From: Phycisphaerales bacterium UBA2396
GTDB lineage: Bacteria > Planctomycetota > Phycisphaerae > Phycisphaerales > UBA1924
Reading direction: 5' to 3'
NCBI GenBank assembly: GCA_002343325.1
Contig: DDSG01000178.1
Coordinates: 1-10,711, forward strand
DNA length: 10,711 nt
Part shown: positions 1 through 6,874 of the stretch, in pieces
Layout: each line of letters starts with the position of its first letter
Position numbering within the stretch: the first letter of the stretch is position 1
The notes under the pieces: model-generated
The model's database searches: none
What the model was told of the DNA's origin: nothing
The model's input: only the letters and a program-made list of their open reading frames with translations
Position numbers and translations under genes: made by a program

Positions 1-1208
1 AGGGCCTTGAAGTTGCCCTTGCCGAAGGACTGGCTGCCGCGGCGGCAGATGATCTCGAAGAAGAGCGTGGGGCGGTCCTGCAGGGGCTTGGTGAAGAGCT
101 GGAGCAGGTAGCCCTCGTCGTCGGCGTCGACGAGGATGCCGAGCTTCTTGACGGCCTCGTGGTCCTCGCGGACGGCCTGGTGCCCGTGCTGGGTGAGCAT
201 GGTGTTCACGCGGTCCCAGACCTTGTCGTAGTAGGCGTCGGGGAGGGTGAGGAAGTCGACGCCGCGGGAGCGGAGGGCGGCGATGGAGTGCAGCTCATCG
301 TCGGTGCGTAGGGCGAGGTGCTGGACGCCCGGCGTGTTGCAGTGCCAGTCGAGGTATTCCTGGACCTGGCTCTTGCGCTTGCCGGGGGCGGGCTCGTTGA
401 TGGGCATCTTGATGAGGTTGTTGCCCGAGGCCATGACCTTGGACATGAGCGCGGAGTAGTCGGTGGCGATGTCCTTGTCGTCGAAGTGCTTGAACATCTT
501 GAACTCAAGGACGTCCTCGTAGAACTTCACCCAGTAGTTCATCTTGCCGAGCTCGACGTTGCCGACGAGGTGGTCGACGTACTTGAGCCCGCAGGGGTTC
601 CTGCGGTTGTAGTCGTTGATCGCGAGGACGGAGGAGAGGCCCATCTGCGGGGCGCAGGCTCCGGCGGGGGCGCACGTGCCGTCGATCATCTTGAAGCCGG
701 GCATGAAGAGCCCGCCCTGCTTGACCTTGGTGAGCTCGTAGGCGCCGGTGCGGGAGACGAAGGTGTGACAGACGCGCCCGTAGGTCTTGATGCCGGCCAT
801 GGTGACCGTCCCGTGCTGGTCCTTGAAGGTGCGCGGGGCGTAGGCGGACTGGGCGCCGTTCTTGATGGCCCGCTCGTAGGCCTTCTCGGCGTCGAAGACG
901 GTGAAGGCGACGTCCTTCACGCCGTCGCCGTACATCGCGACTTCCATCGCGGCGTGGTGCTCGGGCGTGAGGGCGGAGGAGAGGACGAAGCGGATGTTGC
1001 CCTGGGTCAGGAGGTAGTGGGACGCGTCACGCGAGCCCGTGGTCAGATCGCAGACCTGCTCAATCTGGAACCCGAAGCAGTGGGCGTAGAAGAACGCGGC
1101 CTGCTTGGCGTTGCCCACGTAGAACTGGACGTGGTCGACGTCGATCAGTTGCAGGGGGTCGCTCGATGGCTGGATCTTGGCGGCGGGGGCGGGCGTCATG
1201 GTGGTCAT
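1..1208 (-). CDS. hppD: 4-hydroxyphenylpyruvate dioxygenase, C-terminus cut by window edge
   Basis: This enzyme converts 4-hydroxyphenylpyruvate to homogentisate with O2 and Fe(II), the second step of tyrosine breakdown, in the cytoplasm. The visible 402 codons show two vicinal-oxygen-chelate halves. The N-terminal half starts near residue 20 (LIDVDHVQFYVGNA). The catalytic C-terminal half starts near residue 210 (KYVDHLVGNV). The three expected iron ligands are present: His213 in VDHLVGNV, His297 in GVQHLAL and Glu385 in FFEII. The closing FGKGNFKA motif lies at the window edge, so only about 10-20 residues are missing. The ATG at 1206-1208 is chosen because GGAG lies 8 nt upstream; a second in-frame ATG lies three codons later. 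The linker between the halves is unusually rich in Cys (179, 185, 206). The GLKY-DH-VGNV and WVKFYEDVLEF wording recalls the Bacteroidetes-type enzymes, from memory. No other homogentisate-pathway gene is visible. Family assignment is secure. Confidence 0.96.
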   Translation of the reverse strand, partial: MTTMTPAPAAKIQPSSDPLQLIDVDHVQFYVGNAKQAAFFYAHCFGFQIEQVCDLTTGSRDASHYLLTQGNIRFVLSSALTPEHHAAMEVAMYGDGVKDVAFTVFDAEKAYERAIKNGAQSAYAPRTFKDQHGTVTMAGIKTYGRVCHTFVSRTGAYELTKVKQGGLFMPGFKMIDGTCAPAGACAPQMGLSSVLAINDYNRRNPCGLKYVDHLVGNVELGKMNYWVKFYEDVLEFKMFKHFDDKDIATDYSALMSKVMASGNNLIKMPINEPAPGKRKSQVQEYLDWHCNTPGVQHLALRTDDELHSIAALRSRGVDFLTLPDAYYDKVWDRVNTMLTQHGHQAVREDHEAVKKLGILVDADDEGYLLQLFTKPLQDRPTLFFEIICRRGSQSFGKGNFKA

Positions 1209-1216
1209 GGGCAACA

Positions 1217-1220
1217 CTCC
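1217..1220 (-). promoter_or_regulatory. Ribosome binding site of hppD
   Basis: GGAG on the minus strand lies 8 nt before the ATG at 1208. It is the best Shine-Dalgarno match near this gene and supports the upstream of two closely spaced in-frame ATG codons. Confidence 0.6.
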
Positions 1221-1234
1221 AGAGGTTCTCCAAG

Positions 1235-1240
1235 ACTATA
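1235..1240 (-). promoter_or_regulatory. Possible -10 hexamer of hppD
   Basis: TATAGT on the minus strand matches five of six bases of the TATAAT consensus and is the only AT-rich hexamer in a very GC-rich spacer. Transcription starting about 7 nt downstream would give a leader of about 20 nt that still contains the GGAG ribosome site. No convincing -35 box lies 16-18 nt upstream. TTGTGC at about 20 nt is weak. Promoter rules in this lineage are poorly known, so this is tentative. Confidence 0.35.
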
Positions 1241-1250
1241 GGAGGCGGGG

Positions 1251-1268
1251 GGTTGCGGCCGCACAACC
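1251..1268. repeat. Dyad-symmetric element upstream of hppD
   Basis: GGTTGCGGCCGCACAACC has 5-bp inverted arms (GGTTG/CAACC) around an 8-nt centre, and it also contains the 10-nt perfect palindrome TGCGGCCGCA. It covers the region where a -35 box would lie for the TATAGT hexamer, so an operator role for hppD is possible. Chance occurrence in GC-rich DNA is also possible. Confidence 0.35.
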
Positions 1269-1270
1269 GC

Positions 1271-1318
1271 CCGACGCGACACCGCCCCCGGGCGAGGTGA
1301 GCACGGGGGCGGCGTCGG
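1271..1318 (-). terminator. Long GC-rich hairpin after the FG-GAP gene, likely terminator
   Basis: Bases 1271-1277 pair with 1312-1318 (7 bp) and 1283-1290 pair with 1304-1311 (8 bp). There is a 5-nt bulge (1278-1282) and a 13-nt loop. The hairpin begins about 25 nt after the TAA of the FG-GAP gene, which is where its terminator would be expected. No T-run follows on the minus strand, so it is not a classic intrinsic terminator. It may act as a transcription barrier or protect an RNA 3' end. Confidence 0.5.
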
Positions 1319-1343
1319 ACTGTCGGAATGGTCTGTGCCGGCG

Positions 1344-2867
1344 TTAGCAGCCCTCTTCAAAGGCGGAGATGAAGGCGTCGAGATCGAAGAAGTCGACGAA
1401 CCCGTCGCCGTCAAAGTCGGCCGGGCAGGGGTTGATCGGCCCGGCGACCGCGAGGAAGGCTCTGACGGCCTTGGCATCGCAGGGGCCGGTGATGCGGCAC
1501 TCGTAGACGGCGGCGTCGTCGGGCTGGGCGTTGGTGATGGTGAGGGTGTTGGTGTTCGCCCCGGTCACCGTGGGAGAGTTGATCACGGGCTGCCCGTTCT
1601 TGTACCAGCGGAAGGTCACGCCGGTGCTGGGCGAAGAGGTCGCGAACGTCACGGTGGCGCCGGGCGAGACCGTTTGATTCTGCGGGCGATCGCCGATGAG
1701 CACCCCGCCGCCCGCGGTGGCTTCGAGGACGCCGATCTGACCGAAGCGATCGGAGAAGGCAACGTCGGCCAGGCCGTCGGCGTTGATGTCGGCGACGCGG
1801 ACGGGCAAGTTGATGCCGCCGATCGCACCAGCGTACTCGCCGAAGTTGATGGCGGGTGCAAAGTTCAGACCTGGCCTGTTGGGGTAGATCATGACGCTGT
1901 TCGGGCTCGCGGAGAATCCGGTGAGTGCCGCCACGTCCGGGAAGCCGTTCAGATCAAAGTCGCCAACAGCAATACCTCTGAGATTGCCCTGATTCGGATC
2001 GGTGGTGATGGCGACGGGCGTCGTGGTGGCGTTGGTAAAGGCACGAAAGACGAAGAAGGAGTTAGTGCTGTCGATCAGCACCACGTCGGGCACGCCGTCC
2101 GCGGTCATGTCCTGGATCACTGGCGAGATATGGGTGCTCGTGGAAGGTGAGGCGGTAAAGCGGGGCGCCTGGAACGTCCCGTTGCCGTTGCCGAGCGAGC
2201 ACGCCACGCCCGAGGGAGAGTTCACGACGGTCACGAGGTCGTCGCGTCCGTCGCCGTTGAAGTCGGTGAGACCGACCCAGTTGGGGAGATTGCCCCCGGC
2301 GGGGACGGTGGCGCGGGGGAAGAAACCGCCGCCCGGGGAAGCCATGAGCACGGAGACAGTTCCCGGATCGAGATTGCTCACCAACAGATCGGCCAGCCCG
2401 TCGTTGTTGAGGTCCTTCATCACGAGCCCGGTCGGTGTCGGGCCGACGGCGTAGGCGGGCCCGTTGGTCGAGAACGTGCTGTCGCCGAGCCCGGGGAAGA
2501 TCCGCGCGGATCCGGCGTTGTACTCGAGCACCACCAGGTCGAGGATGCCGTCGCGCGTCGCGTCCTCGACAACAAGCCTCAACTGCGGCGGACTGCTGGG
2601 CATCGGGATGAACTGGATCGAGGCGTAGGTCCCGTCATTGTTGCGCTGGAAGATGGTGATCCCGGTTTGGTCGTTCGATCCCCGGGAGGCGTAGACGATC
2701 TCGGGGTACTGCATCCCGTCCAGGTCCACAATATGGAGATCTGTTGGGCTGACCGTTCCTGTGGCGATCTGCCGGGGCGCTGAGAAGAACGGCCCGCAAT
2801 CCGCGATCAGCGCGGGTGCGGACGAGAGGGCGGCGATCAACGAGGCCAGTGCGGTGCGCGTCTTCAT
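1344..2867 (-). CDS. Secreted FG-GAP/VCBS-repeat protein with Ig-like domain and EF-hand (dockerin-like) tail
   Basis: This is a predicted exported protein of 507 residues with no known enzymatic role. Residues 1-22 form a signal peptide (MKTR, then a hydrophobic stretch ending ALIA before Asp-Cys). The LIADC sequence is not a proper lipobox because Asp precedes Cys. About seven FG-GAP/VCBS-type repeats follow (roughly residues 40-385), each with a D-x-[DN]-x-DG-x-x-D calcium-loop core, for example DLNNDGLADLL and DFNGDGRDDLV. Such repeats usually form a beta-propeller. Residues about 390-475 are an I-set Ig-like domain with the FRWYKNG and DDAAVYECRI hallmarks. The C-terminus holds one EF-hand loop with Asp484, 486, 488, 492 and 495, framed by Cys481 and the final Cys507. 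The ATG at 2867 is preferred over an upstream in-frame ATG at 2951 because it gives the signal peptide and has AGGAGA 5 nt upstream. It lies 96 nt downstream of the kinase gene. An extracellular or cell-surface adhesion role is inferred only from the architecture. Confidence 0.9.
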   Translation of the reverse strand: MKTRTALASLIAALSSAPALIADCGPFFSAPRQIATGTVSPTDLHIVDLDGMQYPEIVYASRGSNDQTGITIFQRNNDGTYASIQFIPMPSSPPQLRLVVEDATRDGILDLVVLEYNAGSARIFPGLGDSTFSTNGPAYAVGPTPTGLVMKDLNNDGLADLLVSNLDPGTVSVLMASPGGGFFPRATVPAGGNLPNWVGLTDFNGDGRDDLVTVVNSPSGVACSLGNGNGTFQAPRFTASPSTSTHISPVIQDMTADGVPDVVLIDSTNSFFVFRAFTNATTTPVAITTDPNQGNLRGIAVGDFDLNGFPDVAALTGFSASPNSVMIYPNRPGLNFAPAINFGEYAGAIGGINLPVRVADINADGLADVAFSDRFGQIGVLEATAGGGVLIGDRPQNQTVSPGATVTFATSSPSTGVTFRWYKNGQPVINSPTVTGANTNTLTITNAQPDDAAVYECRITGPCDAKAVRAFLAVAGPINPCPADFDGDGFVDFFDLDAFISAFEEGC

Positions 2868-2872
2868 GATGA

Positions 2873-2878
2873 TCTCCT
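2873..2878 (-). promoter_or_regulatory. Ribosome binding site deciding the start of the FG-GAP gene
   Basis: AGGAGA on the minus strand lies 5 nt before the ATG at 2867. It is the strongest Shine-Dalgarno sequence in the window and supports this start over the in-frame ATG 84 nt upstream. Confidence 0.75.
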
Positions 2879-2887
2879 GTGTTCCGG

Positions 2888-2928
2888 CGGGGGAAGGGCG
2901 TGCCTCCCCCGGACCTCGCCACAGGCGA
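2888..2928 (-). other. Two adjacent hairpins between the kinase and FG-GAP genes
   Basis: Bases 2888-2894 pair with 2905-2911 (7 bp, 10-nt loop), and 2916-2920 pair with 2924-2928 (5 bp, TCGCC/GGCGA, 3-nt loop). They sit in the 96-nt spacer after the kinase TAA and just upstream of the FG-GAP ribosome site. They could partly terminate or process the transcript, giving the FG-GAP gene different expression from the kinase. There is no T-run, so this remains tentative. Confidence 0.3.
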
Positions 2929-2963
2929 CATCCTGCACCTCGGGCTGCCACGAATTTTGGCGT

Positions 2964-5900
2964 TTATTCCGGTCGGCCCACCGCACGCCGGCACTCAAGA
3001 ACCAGCGGGCCCAGTTCGGCCGCCTGTTCGGGCGTGAGCGAGGCCTCAAACTCGGCGAGAAGCCGCCCGGCCTCGTCGGTGCGTCCCACGCTGGCCAGCG
3101 CGAGCACTCGATGCGGTGCGATCGTCGGTGAGAGGGAAGACCAGTTCGGGCGAGTGGCCTGGAAGCCCCGATCGGCCTGCTCGAGAGCCTCGAGCGCCTC
3201 GGCGGGTTTGCCGGCCTTGAGCAGCACATACGCCCGCACCGCCTTGGCGTACGGGTCCTCGGTGCGTTCGGTCGCGATGTGGGTGTCTCGCAACAGCCCG
3301 GGCAGGCGTTCGGGCTGGATGGGTCGTGCCAACGCGAGCGCGGCCCCGTTGTTGAGCAACGCCGCGTGGTCGCCGATCGTGCGTGACAACCGCTCGGCGT
3401 GCCTGCGCAACTCGCTCGGCAGATCGCTCCGCAGGGACAACGACGCGCTCAGCTCGGTCATCGTGGGCCAGGAGGGGCGCATCCGATCAATCAGGTTCTG
3501 GGCGCGACGGAACTCCTCTCGACGAGCCAGCAGATCCGCATCGACCGGCTCGGCCTCGAATCGCACCATCGCGTGATTGGGCGTCGAGACGACCAGGTCG
3601 CTCCCGACAAATCGGATGGCACGCACCATCGAGGCCTGCGACGCCACGAACACCGCGACGTCGTCACCCGTCGAGAGGTCCCACAGGCTGATCGTTCCAT
3701 TGGGATGACCGGCGGCCAATCGCGAGAGGTCAGGCCTGATGCCCACCGCGGAGATCGGTGAAGGACTTGTCAATCGGGCGATCTCGGTGAGTCGGTCGAT
3801 ATCGAGCACCAGGATCTCGGAAGAGCCGCCCGCCGCGAGCTTGCCGGCCGCCACATCGAGGCACATCGCCCCAACGAGCGTGTGCGAGCCGAGCGGGCCT
3901 TCGGGGTGGGCGGGGTCGAGCAGCACGACGCGATCGTTGCCCGCGGCGAAAAGGCGGCCTGACGCCGCCCAGCGAAGCGAGGCGACGTTGGAAACGTTGC
4001 TGATCGAGCCGAGATGGCGGAGGTCGTCGGCCGCGAGCACCGCGACAACCCCCTCGCCGAACGCCACCGCAAGTCTTGAAGCGTCTGGAGACCAGGCCAC
4101 GGCGCGTGTGGCGGCCGAGCCGAACGCTCGGAATCCCAGCGGCGCCGCCGAGGCGAGCACCCGGCCTGTGCGTGCGTCGAGCCGGAGGATGGTCCCGCGA
4201 TCACCCGTGACGGCGATGGTGAGCCCGTCGGGTGAGAAGGCGGCAGCGCTCCATCCTTCGAGGCTCGGGAAGACGACCCACTCGTGCTCGCCCGTATGGG
4301 CATCGCGTGCGATGAGACGACCCCAATCCCCGTGCAGGATGCGGCGCGCGCCCGCGTCGATGTCGATCGCCGAGGGGTAGATCACCGCGTCGGTCCGGAC
4401 GCGATAGGGGCTGCCCCGGGTTGCCGCGGGCCAGACCTTGGCGACTCCGGCGTTGGAGATCCCCGCGATGAATCGGCCGTCGGAGGAGAACCCAACCCCC
4501 GCGCCCGCCTGCTGAAGCCCGACGAGCGCTCCGAGTGGTTCGAGCGTGTCGAGATCGAAGAGTCTGATCTCCCCGGCATCGGCCTGCACCGCGAGGATCG
4601 TGGAGTCCGGGCTGACCGCCATCAGATTGAGTTTGGCTCCCTTGTCCCCGAACTGTGTGCCCGGGATCTGCGTCGAGCCGAGCCGCCCGCCCGTACGAGC
4701 ATCGATCAGATTGATCGTAAAGACACGGGTGGACAGCCCCTCGATGGTCAGCACGCGCGTGCCGTCGGGCGTGAACCGCGGGAAGATCCCCGGAGCGGTC
4801 CAGAGGGTTCGCCCCGACGACAGGTCCAGCAGCGAGGTCTCAAGCAGCGAACTCTCAATCACGCCGAGACGCCCGTCCGGACTCACCGCGACCGAGGCCC
4901 TCTGCGTGCGGTCCGGCTTCTCGACCGACCTGACCAATCCGGCGTCGGACGAACGTCTCACCTCGATCGCCCCGGAAGGCTCGTGGTTGATGAGGAACGC
5001 CCGACCATCGGGCACAAAAGGCTGAGCGAGCACGCGCCGCTCATTGTCCCACGAGGCCAGAACACGGCCGCCGGGAATCTCATAGAGCGCAGTGCCGATG
5101 TACCGGCTTGCGATCGCGCGATCGCCCGCGGGGGAAACCGCGAGCGCCTCCACCCCGCCGAGATCGAGACTTGGCAGATCGGTCGAAAACGCATCGGTCC
5201 ACCGGGTCAACCTGGAGTTGCCGGGCGACTCGGTCACGATGTACTCGCCGAAGAGACCCGCGACCGCACGGGTGGGTTCGAGCACGCTGATCGTCCGGGC
5301 CGAGCGATCGGCGAGGTGATGGAGCAGTTTCCATTCCCAGCCGCGCCGTTCATCGGGCGCCCCCGCCAGGTGACGACGCATCGACGCGCCATCGCCCAGC
5401 TCGAGCGATGCCGCCGCCGCGGCGAGGGAGGCGCGGTAGGACTCTCGGACAGCCTCCGCGGCCTTCTGCTCCGCACGGGCGTGCTCGAACGCCTCGGCGG
5501 TGCGTGCCTGCTCCCGCTCGTCCCGCTCGGCCATCGCCCGCAGCAACCCCCACGTCGCCAGCCCGAGCCCGACAACCAGCGCCAGGAAAACCGCGGAGCC
5601 CGCGGTCACCACGACCCGGTTCCGGCGGACCCACTTCCGGAATCGATAGGCAGTCCCGGGCGGTCCGGCGAGCACGGGCTCGTTGCGCAGGTACCGCTCG
5701 ATGTCCCCCGCGAGCGCGTTGACGGTCTCATACCGCCTCGCCCGGTCCTTCTCCATCGCCTTCATGATGATCCAGTCGAGCTCGCCGCGAAGCGACCTCG
5801 AAAGCCCGACCACCTCCTGACGCCTGGGGCCTTGCTCCCGGGCTTCCGACGTCGCCCGCGATTTCTGGCGACCCACGCGGGTGCTGGGCTTTTGCGGCTC

Positions 5901-6857
5901 TTCCTCCCGGATGATCCGCTTGAGCTCGTCAAACCCGGCGGAACGCAGACGCTTGGAATCAAACGGCGTCGAGCCTGTCAGCAGCTCGTACAGCAGCACA
6001 CCAAGTGAATAAATGTCGGTGCGCGTGTCGACGTCCACGCCGTGCGTCTCGGCCTGCTCGGGCGACATGTACTCCGGGGTTCCCAGGAGCTGCCTGAACT
6101 CGGTGAAGAGCGTCTTGTCGGTCAGACGCCCGCCGGTGGCCTTGGCGATCCCGAAGTCGATCACCTTCGGCAGTGCGCGGCCGTCGGCGACGGTGACAAG
6201 CACGTTGCTGGGCTTGATGTCGCGGTGGATGATCCCTTTCTGGTGCGCATGCTGGATCGCCCGGCAGACATCGAGAAACAGCCCGAGCCGGTCCCGCGTG
6301 CTCAACGCGTGGGTGTCGGCGTACTCCGTCAGGGGAACACCCCGCACCAGTTCCATCACGAAGTACGGCCGACCCGCCGAGGTCGCCCCCGCATCGAGCA
6401 CCCTGGCGATGTTGGGATGGTCCATCATCGCGAGCGCCTGCCGCTCCGCCTCGAAGCGGGCGATCACCTGGCGCGTGTCCATCCCGAGCTTGATGATCTT
6501 GAGCGCAACGCGCCGCGAGACCGGCTCGCTCTGCTGGGCCATGTAGACCGAACCGACCCCCCCCTCGCCGATCTGTTCAAGCACTCGGTATGCGCCGACC
6601 TGCGTCCCCACGAGATCGTCAACAACACGCGAGGATCGAGCCGAGGTCGGAGGTTCCGGGGGCGTTCCAAGGGCCTCTCCCGCCCCTTCGATCGCTCGGA
6701 GCAGCGACTCAACCTCGCTGCGCACGAGCGCGTCGCCGTTGGACGCTTGATCGATGAATCCCGCTCGCTGCGGCGCGGGCAACTCCACCGCCTCAACAAA
6801 GATCGCCTTGGCGCGGGCTCGAATCTCGGGCGACGCTGTCCTTTCGTTGCTCCTCAT
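2964..6857 (-). CDS. Transmembrane Ser/Thr protein kinase with WD40-like sensor and C-terminal helical region
   Basis: This is a Hanks-type kinase of 1297 residues. Residues 1-70 are a helical N-terminal region common in planctomycete kinases (FVEAVELPAPQRAGF, then SEVESLLRAIE). The kinase domain spans about 85-390 and has all key residues: glycine loop GEGGVGSV (97-104), Lys120 in VALK, a Glu in FEAERQ, HRDIKPSN (211-218), DFG (234-236) and GTPEYMSPE (259-267). It should therefore be active. One membrane helix lies at about 415-439, followed by an Ala/Glu-rich, probably coiled stretch (440-475). Residues about 520-1100 hold around twelve WD40-like repeats with SPDG-type turns and a WDLSTG-type ending, enough for two propellers. 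The last 190 residues are helical and TPR-like. The topology suggests an outside sensor and a cytoplasmic kinase. The start is ATG, but the GTG codon just before it is also in frame, and the ribosome site is weak (GAAG). The sigma-factor gene ends 17 nt upstream, so the two are almost surely cotranscribed. Substrate and signal are unknown. Confidence 0.93.
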   Translation of the reverse strand: MRSNERTASPEIRARAKAIFVEAVELPAPQRAGFIDQASNGDALVRSEVESLLRAIEGAGEALGTPPEPPTSARSSRVVDDLVGTQVGAYRVLEQIGEGGVGSVYMAQQSEPVSRRVALKIIKLGMDTRQVIARFEAERQALAMMDHPNIARVLDAGATSAGRPYFVMELVRGVPLTEYADTHALSTRDRLGLFLDVCRAIQHAHQKGIIHRDIKPSNVLVTVADGRALPKVIDFGIAKATGGRLTDKTLFTEFRQLLGTPEYMSPEQAETHGVDVDTRTDIYSLGVLLYELLTGSTPFDSKRLRSAGFDELKRIIREEEPQKPSTRVGRQKSRATSEAREQGPRRQEVVGLSRSLRGELDWIIMKAMEKDRARRYETVNALAGDIERYLRNEPVLAGPPGTAYRFRKWVRRNRVVVTAGSAVFLALVVGLGLATWGLLRAMAERDEREQARTAEAFEHARAEQKAAEAVRESYRASLAAAAASLELGDGASMRRHLAGAPDERRGWEWKLLHHLADRSARTISVLEPTRAVAGLFGEYIVTESPGNSRLTRWTDAFSTDLPSLDLGGVEALAVSPAGDRAIASRYIGTALYEIPGGRVLASWDNERRVLAQPFVPDGRAFLINHEPSGAIEVRRSSDAGLVRSVEKPDRTQRASVAVSPDGRLGVIESSLLETSLLDLSSGRTLWTAPGIFPRFTPDGTRVLTIEGLSTRVFTINLIDARTGGRLGSTQIPGTQFGDKGAKLNLMAVSPDSTILAVQADAGEIRLFDLDTLEPLGALVGLQQAGAGVGFSSDGRFIAGISNAGVAKVWPAATRGSPYRVRTDAVIYPSAIDIDAGARRILHGDWGRLIARDAHTGEHEWVVFPSLEGWSAAAFSPDGLTIAVTGDRGTILRLDARTGRVLASAAPLGFRAFGSAATRAVAWSPDASRLAVAFGEGVVAVLAADDLRHLGSISNVSNVASLRWAASGRLFAAGNDRVVLLDPAHPEGPLGSHTLVGAMCLDVAAGKLAAGGSSEILVLDIDRLTEIARLTSPSPISAVGIRPDLSRLAAGHPNGTISLWDLSTGDDVAVFVASQASMVRAIRFVGSDLVVSTPNHAMVRFEAEPVDADLLARREEFRRAQNLIDRMRPSWPTMTELSASLSLRSDLPSELRRHAERLSRTIGDHAALLNNGAALALARPIQPERLPGLLRDTHIATERTEDPYAKAVRAYVLLKAGKPAEALEALEQADRGFQATRPNWSSLSPTIAPHRVLALASVGRTDEAGRLLAEFEASLTPEQAAELGPLVLECRRAVGRPE

Positions 6858-6874
6858 CACGCTTCACGACTTCG

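Noticed and set aside
318..1241. Long open frame of 307 codons on the plus strand opposite hppD
   Set aside because: It has low-complexity Val/Gly/Asp-rich composition, as expected for the antisense of a GC-rich gene, while the minus strand encodes a clear HPPD with all iron ligands.
2796..2867. Possible lipoprotein signal in the FG-GAP protein, given lgt in the window
   Set aside because: The Cys follows Asp (LIADC), which breaks the lipobox rule of a small residue before Cys. An ordinary signal peptidase I site after ALIA fits better.
2868..2951. N-terminal extension of the FG-GAP protein from an ATG at 2951
   Set aside because: It would bury the signal peptide behind 28 Arg/Gly/Pro-rich residues, and the downstream ATG has a strong ribosome site at ideal spacing.
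4284..6008. Open frame of 574 codons on the plus strand inside the kinase gene
   Set aside because: It is antisense to the well-supported kinase and membrane segment, rich in Arg/Pro/Gly, and shows no domain I recognise. High GC makes stop-free antisense frames common.
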